Source of the DNA: Volvariella volvacea V23
Lineage: Eukaryota; Basidiomycota; Agaricomycetes; Agaricales; Pluteaceae
Reading direction: 5' to 3'
Assembly: GCA_000349905.1 (NCBI GenBank)
Contig: KB722769.1
Coordinates: 197,046 to 261,045 of the forward strand
Length of the DNA: 64,000 nucleotides
The translations under genes were made by a program, and so were the position numbers. The notes below the pieces were generated by a model, which saw only the letters and a list, made by a program, of their open reading frames with translations, made no database searches and was not told the origin of the DNA. Shown here one piece after another: positions 56,086-64,000 of this stretch (within the stretch, counting starts at the first letter, position 1; each line of letters opens with the position of its first letter).

Positions 56086-59000
56086 TCACATCGTAATACT
56101 GGCATACCCGAAACTGCTTCCTTCCAATCCACGGGCGACCAACGTGAATTGCTGACAAGCTTCTCTGATCCTCTTGAGCGATTTCGTTCTGTGCCATACA
56201 TGTCCCAATTAGCACACCATAGTAAAGTTCAAGACTAAATAACGCACCCAACCACGGCCTTGACAAACTTTCCTTTAGCTTCCGCATTCGCTTTTGACGG
56301 CAAAAAGTCCTCCTATCCCCAAAGAACCACAAACGTCAACACTCGTCAGGAAACCCAAAACTCTACTCACCGCATACAAAACTCCATGAATCCAACCTGT
56401 AACCATCCCAGGTTCACATCTCACCGCCAACGTACCCAACATCTCAATCAAATTAGGCACCACACTCCTCGGCGCAACCCCCGCAAATCCCCAAAGGATA
56501 GCTTTCATGATGTCTCGTCCGTGGGTTTGTAAGAGACGTTGCTTGTGTGGAGCAAGTTCTTCGTGGATTGACGTCCGGTGGATGAGTGTTGCCTACGAGA
56601 TTATCAGGAGAATCGACAGGAGGAATGGTGGGAGACCTACGAGGAAAGTACATGCGGCGACTAGTGAATATCGTTCTTGCAACGCCAAGGAGCTTATCGC
56701 ACACTGAACAAGTGCATCCAACGCTCCCTCTGGCAACGAATAAAACGAAGCCGTAAAGTCCTGCGCGACCTGCACAATGCAATGCGCAATGAGTCTCAAC
56801 ACCAGAAATAACAACGATTCGAGCAACTTACTCTATCCATGCACGCGAAAAACTCCTGTACGATATCCGGGTTCTAAAACCAAAAAGCTCATTAAGCTTG
56901 CGCCACTAATTAGATTGAGACCACACTTACCGCCTCCATAGCTCCAGGAACCCCCAAAACCCCCAACGCACACCTCAACACAATGGGCAGCGCACTCCTC
57001 ACAATTCCCTCCGCCTCCGCCGTCGGTCCTGTTTTAATCGTTCCCAAGCTCAACGACGGCGGGTACAACTGCGCGACCAAAATCGTCGCAAGTGACAACC
57101 ACGCCGCTGTAAGCTGTCTTTGGGCAGCGAAACAGACCAACTCGACCAGCGGTCCGGCGGAGAGTGAGATTAGGGTTAGATCGGAGGGGAGGGAGGTTAT
57201 GGATTTGAAGAGGTCGCTGAGGGCCTGTATGCGTGTGGTTGAAGTATCGGTTAGCAATTGACAGTGGAGATGAATAAGGGCTATTAGGGTGCACTCACAT
57301 GTCCGATTTCGGCATCAGTAGACCAGAGCTCTGTAATATGCCTCACAGCAGCATAAATCGAATCTCTAAGCTTGACCATTCTAGGATCCTCTCTGGCTCT
57401 TTGAACTCTTTCCATTTCGACATGGATCTCCGGCGTTTCGTCGAGCCCTAAACCGTCGGTTGTCCTCGTAAGACCCTTTGCAACGCCAGATAGAATCTCA
57501 AGCTGCAGAATCACGGACGATCGGGCTTCTACTGGGAGCTGTTAACATTCAGATTAGTAATCTAAAAGTACGAAGAGAGTGAGGTGCATATACTTACAGT
57601 AGCAGCCGATTGTAACGCCTCTCCTAATTTGACGACAATAGGATTGACAATAGCCTTTATTAACAACTTCATGTCAGCAAAAACCCTCAATATTCCACTC
57701 CAAATCACCTTACCTCAGTAGGAGGAATCTCCTCCTCCGGCGGCAACGCCTGAATAACGCTCGCAATCGACTGCAACACCTTGCTCTTCTCCGAATCCGG
57801 AATCCTCTCCAGCCCCGCATGCAGCTCCGCGAACGCTCCAATCTGCGGGGCTAGAGCTTTTCTATTCGCATCACACAAGTTCCTGAGAGCGCTGGCCGCC
57901 TGGAGGCATAGTGTCGGGTCCGTTAAAGCCGAGACAACGTATCCGACGACGTTCATGAGCAGCGGGTTGGTGGAGGGAACGGGAGAGGGGGAGGGGGTGT
58001 TTGCAGGACTCATGTGAGGGGACTGGGTGGCAAACCAGGATGAATATGTTCCTGCGTTTCATCATGAGATGTAGTAAGGAAAGGAAATGATGGAGAAACC
58101 TCACCAATTAAGCTCAGAGTCGTCCTTCTGATCCTAGCATGTCCTGATGAAGGTAACCTTCCCAAAATCTCGGACCCAAAGAATCTCGCAAGATAGGGTG
58201 TCTTCTCAAGGTCGATTGCTTCTTGTACTGACATTACGCAATGCAGTGTAGCTTCAATATCCTGAAACGAAGAGAAGTTAAAATGTCCTACTAGACCTCA
58301 GAATGTTGGTTTGTACCTGCCAAGGTTGGCCTTCTTGTCGGGCATTTAACCGTTCGATGATATCGTTGGCAAAGTAGCCCAGCATGTCATCTCGGAGTAC
58401 ATAATAACTAATTTTAGTTCAATATCGCGCATATATGCTGGGTAAACGAGGTACGTACGCATTAATCAATGTGTCTCCGACATCCCGTCGGTATCTATAA
58501 CCAAGTTCTAAGTAATGTAATGAACAACACAGGATTTTGACCTACACAAGGAATTTATCAATCTGATCTGAAAATACTTCGCATTAGCACATCTAACTAA
58601 AGCTATAGTCAAATAACTCACCCTTAGACCACCCGGCCCCAGGAGGCGGGAACGCAACCTTCCTCCTCAGAACCTGCACCAACTGTATGTAAACCGCCTT
58701 GGACAGCGTAACCTGTTCATTTTCCATATCCAACGGCGGTCTCTCCCCCGACCCATCTCCGTCTTCCTCCTCAAAGTAATAATCAGTGCTCCACAAAGCC
58801 TCTTGTAAGAGATACCAAAACCCGAGTGTCATTTCGCTCTCTTCTTCGTCCGCGCCATAGTAGCCTTCGAGACCAGTGAAAGCCAGCATGAGGCGTAAAA
58901 AATTTTGGACGAGGTGACCTTTTGACTTGGGGCTTGAACCGGGTGGGAGTAGGGACTTGATTACGTCGGAGTGGTTGGGTGAAGCTGCTAACGGAGAAGC

Positions 59001-60324
59001 TATATTTGCGGCGATATATGTGGTGGAATGATCACCCAGAGCGACAAGAAGCTTGCACAATGAATGGGCTACAGACGAGACATCACTGTTCGCAACCATG
59101 TTGTTCACTATTTGATTCCCGACAGCATCCAACCATATGAGTAGAGGCTCTGTTAGGGCCTTTGAGCCAGAACCGTCAGAGAATGCGGATTTTGACAATA
59201 TTTCTTGAAGAGTATCGGAAGCGGCGGTGAATGGTGTGTCATCGATTGCCATGGGATTGAGGAGGGCGATCAGCATTGGGATGATTGAAACAAGGTCACT
59301 GAGGAGGCGTGAGGATGATAATGCGTAACGTTGAAGTTGTCTTACGTTGCCGGAAGAAGCGACATCCAAGCTTGCAAGCTCTTCAATGCAGCCTCGACTT
59401 CTTGAGGTGGAGCGGGGTTTAAGGTGTCGATAGAAGACTGAACGGCCTCGACTACCATAGGTATTGCCTCTAACAGCGTTTGATTCATCTGCATCCTAAA
59501 TAACGGTGAATATATAAATCAAATTGAACGAAATATCGCTGCCAAGTTAAGAAGGAAGGACTCACTTACTCGAGCCAATAAGATCGGCATTGGCAATCTC
59601 CTCTGCAACAATCGCAAGGAAATCATGAACATGCTCCTTCGAGGCCCTACTGCCAGAGAACGCGGCGATACAACTGACAATCCAATCGGGCCAACGGGTC
59701 GGACGGCCGACGGCGAGCTTGAGAGCCAGCGACGCGAGCTGAGAGATAGCGCGTCAAGATAGGGTGATCAATCTACTGAAGGAAAAGCGCGCATACAGCT
59801 ACGAAGAGCTTCCGCAAGATAAACTTTGGACGATGGATAGCGGCTGAGTGGGCTGTGAGCTGGACCATGAGGTCACGGAGGGCCTCTGCATGTTCGGGTG
59901 GAAACGACTCCCTGAAAAGGAACGCGTTAATTAGCAATCATGATAACATTGCTCACGCAGGGCAGCGGAAGGCAAAGGAGATCTACTCACCAGTCCCTGG
60001 CAATCTTGACCTGAGCGGTATGTGCGCCAAAGAACTGAATGTTCTGATCCTCATTCTCCAATAACGGCAGAACGAGACCCCACGCCTCCGGTCGTTTTTG
60101 TATTTCAAATAGTTCGTGCTGCAGTCTTTTGAGTTGATCTGGCGTAGTCAATTGCGATGGAGGCGCATATGCTTGGTGAATTAACTGTCGGAGAGGAGAA
60201 GAAGGGGATTGGGCGGATTGAGTTGGTAGTGCATAAAGAGTGACCGAGGTGGAGAGAGACTGACTTGGGCGACACGCTGAACGTCTAGAGGCGAGAGAGC
60301 AGGAAGAAAAGAGGTATCGACCAT
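56086..60324 (-). CDS. Importin-13-type karyopherin (importin-beta superfamily nuclear transport receptor)
   Basis: Start is ATG 60322-60324 (MVDTSFLPALSPLDVQRVAQ). A first intron (GTCAGT..CGACAG, about 60264-60183) joins it to LIHQAYAPPSQLTTPDQLKR. The N-terminal importin-beta segment is typical: HELFEIQKRPEAWGLVLPLL, NIQFFGAHTAQVKIARDW and, in the next exon, ILRKLFVALASLALKLAVG. A long array of HEAT-like helices follows through about 17 exons, for example LGFWYLLQEALWSTDYYFEE, SLIGTYSSWFATQSP, LCLQAASALRNLCDANRKAL, YPPSLSLGTIKTGP and DIMKAILWGFAGVAPRSV. The last intron (GTGCGT..GCACAG, about 56238-56190) leads to SLKRIREACQQFTLVARGLE and the stop at 56086-56088. The family moves cargo such as histone-fold pairs, SUMO enzyme and eIF1A between cytoplasm and nucleus in a Ran-GTP-dependent way. 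The alternative, a transportin-SR-like receptor, is close; the length and ends favour importin-13. Confidence 0.88.
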
Positions 60325-60458
60325 CGCTGATTGCAACGACGACGGCAGAGCTGTGGAGGATGGTGATGGTCTTGACGAGGAATGGTGCAGTAATTGGGGA
60401 TGGACCCAGCCGAGACAAATATCATATCACATCAACAAAACTACATTTTCATTGTATG

Positions 60459-63400
60459 CTACGTTCCACGATGACCCGCTGCTCGTCTCCATCGATCCTC
60501 CAATGCTTTTTTTGCCAGAATCTCTCTGCCGCCTAGCTCGCTTACACCCGAATACGTACTGCTTGCCGACGATGAGGCACGACTTCCAAGCTGGGGACGA
60601 ACCGTCTCAATAGTCATTGTACTCGTTCTTGCCACCAACGGTAGCCGAGGAGGGTCCCTATGCGCTGACGTTGATGCCGAGGCCGTGGAGTAGATGCTAC
60701 TCTTTCTCGATGTCGACTCTGGTCCGTCTGGCGCCCCAAGGTTACTCTGACCACCGACTTCCAAAAGAGCCGGCTTTGGAGTTCCAGGCAATTCCCTCTC
60801 ACTTGGTGCGTCTTTTTCCAGCTCGTGTATATGAACTACCCCAACCCCATGTCCGGTCTCCTCCAATGACCACCCTTTGCTTGTCGTCGACCCTCCTGAA
60901 CCCTCCCTCACCAGCTCCATCGTCTCCTTCCTATGCCTCGTTGGCCTTCTAGTGTAGTTGTCCTCTTCCTCGTTCTCAACTTCTTTGGGAGGTGGAACGG
61001 GCGCCTCGCTCTCCGCTGAGGGCATGTTGGAGACATTTGGCAAACTAGCCGCCACTGCGTTAAAAGCATTTACCAGATTCGATCTCAACGACGACTTCCA
61101 ACCATCCTGCCGCTCTTCCTCCACTTCATTCTGTTCCTTACCGCCTATTAACCCATCCTTCTTTTCATCTTCAGGCATCTGTTGCCAACTACCCCCGGGT
61201 TCTTTTTTCTTCCCCAATGCTCTCAACCTCGAAGCTATCGTCGTCGACGAATTAGCCCCTCCTGTAGGAGTCTGTGCCCAAGGTAACTTCAAACCCCCAC
61301 CCTCAAGACCCAAAAATCTCGGTCTCAACCCTGGAATGGCCTCTCTCGGTGTTCCCAAAGCCTCGTTAGCAGGATACCCTACCGCCGCTCCAAACCTGCT
61401 TCTATCCTCGGAATACGACTCGGTCTCCTTCCCTTTCGAGGATAAATCGGAATCAGATATCGCATCTCCAGGCGTCATGTTCGTAACATGTAACGGCCCA
61501 AGTCCACGATTTGCTTCTAGGTCGTCTATGCTTCCTGTATGCGTCAATGACGGCGCTGGCTTTGGATTCTGTGCATTAGACTGGTAGAAAGGTGGATGGC
61601 GTCCGGAAGTGGGGCCAAAGCTCGTCAATGACGGATAGTTGATGCTACTACGGCCCGATCCCGACTTTAATGATGTGGTCGACGATGAAGGATCCTCGAA
61701 TGGGTTAGCGGCTTTGTATGAGGGGTAGGGATGCTGGTATTGGAATCCATACCCTCCAGAACCATCGTTATACTCTTGCTGCGGGTACCGAGTATATGCG
61801 CCTTGATAACCCTTTCCTGCTGCAGACAATCCTCCTGCCCCTACCCCTGTTGCCGCCGCCGCCGCCGCAGTCGACGTCCCACTTCCATTATTTCCCCAAT
61901 AGTTACTTCCAGCCCCATAATCCCCTCCCTGCGACGAACCGTAATTCCTAATTTTCCACCCTACCCCTGTTCTACCGAACTCAGTGCCATATCCATTTAT
62001 ATGCCGACGAATAGCTCTATCTCTATCCTCCTGATCACCAACGAAGGAACCTCGTTTTCCCCGAAGGACGACGAAGCTCTTCCGTGGTGTGCTACCTTCA
62101 GCTGGCGACGCATTTGATGGCCCTCCGCCGAATCCTTGGAACGCATATCCTCCCTGCTTACCTTCTTGACCACCCCCACTCCCACCCCCTGGCCCTGGAC
62201 CCGGCCTGACCATTCTATCCCCAAACGCTCCCCCACCCGCTCCCCTACCGATCACACTCTCATCCTCATCTTCGTCATCTTCTCCAAATCCGTACCTCCT
62301 CACACCCTCATCTCTTCTCCCAGCAGCCCTCGTGCCTCGACTCGGGTCCATAAAGGCACTCCAGGGGAGGTTATCCTCCTCGAGCCTTCGCTTGCGGTTG
62401 GCACGCATCCGCATGCGGATGAGCCAGGCTATGAGCGCTGCAAGGAAGGCTACGAAGACTATGGAGCCGAGGATTATGCCGATGAGGAAGGGCGGGGCGG
62501 ACGTTAGGGACACGGGTGTGTCGTTTGCGTTGTTGGTGTTGGTTGTGGCGGGATCTGGGGTGGTGGGAGGTGGTGTGGTAGATGTGGGTGTCGAGGGTGT
62601 GGGTGTTAGAGATGTGGATTGGGATGTTGGGTCTGGTGTGGATGATGTTGGCCTTGTTGATGAAGAACTAGACGAGGCTTCGGAAGATGAAGCCGTTTCA
62701 CTTGCACTCAACTCAGTTGATGACGATGTCCTATAGTGCACTCGGAATGTCAATCACAAGCACTTTCGATCACAAGACACCGCACACGACACATGGACAA
62801 AACGGAAAGATGAAGACAAAAGGACTCACAAACTAGCAGTAAGACTAGACAATATTCCACTCACGCCCCCCAAATCCGTTGATGGAGCTGCAGTTGCAGT
62901 CGTGCCTGGACTATTGACAATCGTCGTGATCTGCAAGAAACCGGTTGAAGCTGCCCCAGTTGCTGGAGCAGCCGTGGTTGGCCGTCCTCCTCCCTCTTGA
63001 CCATTCGGTTGTGTCTGTGTCGGCGAGGGCGGCTGACTGGGGTTGGGAGGATTGTCGTTAGACGGGGTCTGTGTATCCATCGTCTGCGCTTCTTGTGTTT
63101 CTGTGTTTGCTTGCCCTTGCCCTTGCGCCTGTCCTTGTCCCTGTGTTGTCTCCGCGTCTACTTGTATTGGAGAAGCTTGTTCAATCACAATCGCAGTTGT
63201 GAACTCTGACTCTTCGATGCTTAGGTTCCTTTCTCTGGATTCAGGCTGAGGCTGAGGTTGTGCATTAACCCCAATTCCAGCTCCTGCGTTGTTGGAACTG
63301 TTACCTCCTCCTATTCCTGTTCCTTCGTTTTGATTCTCGTTCTCGTGCGGGTTCTGGGTATGCGTATTTGTCTGTTCCTGCAGCGGCTCCAAGGGTGTCG

Positions 63401-64000
63401 ACGCTAATGGTATAATCGGTACGGGCGGTGGAGATGTGTGTGGTGTAGACGGTGATGGTGGTGGTATCTCCGTAGGAGAAGAAGGGGAAGAAGGAGAGGA
63501 GACTTGGACGCGCCCAGCGCTATCTTTACTCCCTCTATCTCTCAGGCTATCGCCCCCACTTTCTCCTAGCACTGGCTCTGACTCTGCACCCGTGATAGGA
63601 TTGGAGTCTTCGAGTGGAGCCGCCGCTATTGGCTGTGTCTGGGGCTGTGATTCGAATTGCTGGGAGGATAGGGACTCGGACGGTTGGGATAGGGATAGGG
63701 AGGATTGCTGGGAGGATACCCCTATAGCTGGACCTGATACCGCTCTCGCTATCTCTTCCTGGCCTACACCCGATGGCGAATAATAGTCAATTGGTACTTG
63801 ATTCGCGAGGTGATCGTGGACCGTGACGTGCCCATCCTCCTCCGGCAGTCCTTCAACCCGTCCAGAGCCTCCACTTCCCTCGGTCTGAGGCGCACGATCC
63901 TGTCCATTTACTCTGGAATCGCTCCGTGCATTTTCTGGACCGTGATTTTGGGATGGAAGGCCTGTGGTATGCTGTAGCCCCTCTTCACTCAACTCTGAGA
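60459..64000 (-). CDS. Ser/Thr-rich single-span membrane protein, 5' end outside window
   Basis: Two exons are joined by a GTGAGT..CTATAG intron (about 62837-62735), which turns SLTASL-stop into the open SLTASLTSSSTELSASE. The frame stays open to the right edge, so the N-terminus and any signal peptide are missing. The upstream part is disordered, Ser/Thr/Pro/Gln-rich with repeated short Gln-Gly runs (GQGQAQGQGQ). A mucin-like Ser/Thr/Pro segment directly precedes one membrane span (FLIGIILGSIVFVAFLAALI) and a basic stop-transfer stretch (RMRMRANRKRR). About 650 residues of disordered, glycine- and serine-rich cytoplasmic tail follow, ending at TAG 60459-60461. This layout resembles fungal cell-wall sensors or polarity membrane proteins, but no family motif is visible. 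It lies 135 bases upstream of the importin gene on the same strand. Confidence 0.78.

Noticed and set aside
60950..61600. 209-codon plus-strand frame opposite the Ser/Thr-rich membrane protein
   Set aside because: It lies wholly inside the minus-strand coding exon, whose membrane span and spliced continuity are convincing.
1..64000. Transposons, CRISPR arrays, rRNA or tRNA genes
   Set aside because: No regularly spaced repeats, long terminal repeats, transposase or reverse-transcriptase motifs, or rRNA/tRNA signatures were seen by eye. A full tRNAscan or RepeatMasker-type scan could still find short or decayed elements.

Overview
The window looks like nuclear DNA of a basidiomycete fungus, most likely an agaricomycete. 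The genes are broken by many short introns of about 50-70 bases with GT..AG ends. The families present are typical of that group: fungal flavin monooxygenase, plant-type O-methyltransferase, allantoate-permease-type MFS carrier, F-box proteins, berberine-bridge-type oxidases and small secreted proteins. Lineage-restricted families hint at Cantharellales (Rhizoctonia/Ceratobasidium type), but that is an inference from memory of similar proteins. There is one 100-base assembly gap (42747-42846). All gene models were joined by hand from reading frames, splice signals and family conservation.

Left part (1-27.8 kb): mostly conserved genes. On the minus strand lie an HPC2/ubinuclein-like HIR histone-chaperone subunit (956-4327), the exosome nuclease DIS3/RRP44 (5264-9653), a broken F-box gene (11.1-12.5 kb), an O-methyltransferase (13089-15015) and an MFS anion transporter (15515-18050). 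On the plus strand are a GH38 alpha-mannosidase of the Ams1 type (18942-24774), which shares an 890-base divergent upstream region with the MFS gene, and a flavin-dependent monooxygenase (25188-27742).

Middle part (28-56 kb): an accessory, duplication-rich island, visibly more AT-rich and gene-poor. It holds an intact F-box paralogue of the broken one and a P-loop ATPase with an altered Walker A motif and a LOTUS-like C-terminal domain. It also holds a tandem pair of unknown 126-residue proteins duplicated with promoter and UTRs, and a secreted 158-residue protein with M15/VanX-type zinc motifs. Two berberine-bridge-type FAD oxidases follow, the first frameshifted, then a Cys/His-rich protein, three tandem copies of an unknown multi-span membrane protein, and the truncated remains of a phosphotransferase-type kinase.

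Right part (56-64 kb): conserved genes again on the minus strand. These are an importin-13-type karyopherin (56086-60324) and a Ser/Thr-rich single-span membrane protein whose 5' end lies beyond the window. The strongest leads for new biology are the tandem membrane-protein triplet, the tandem 126-residue pair, the M15-like secreted protein and the degenerate-P-loop ATPase.
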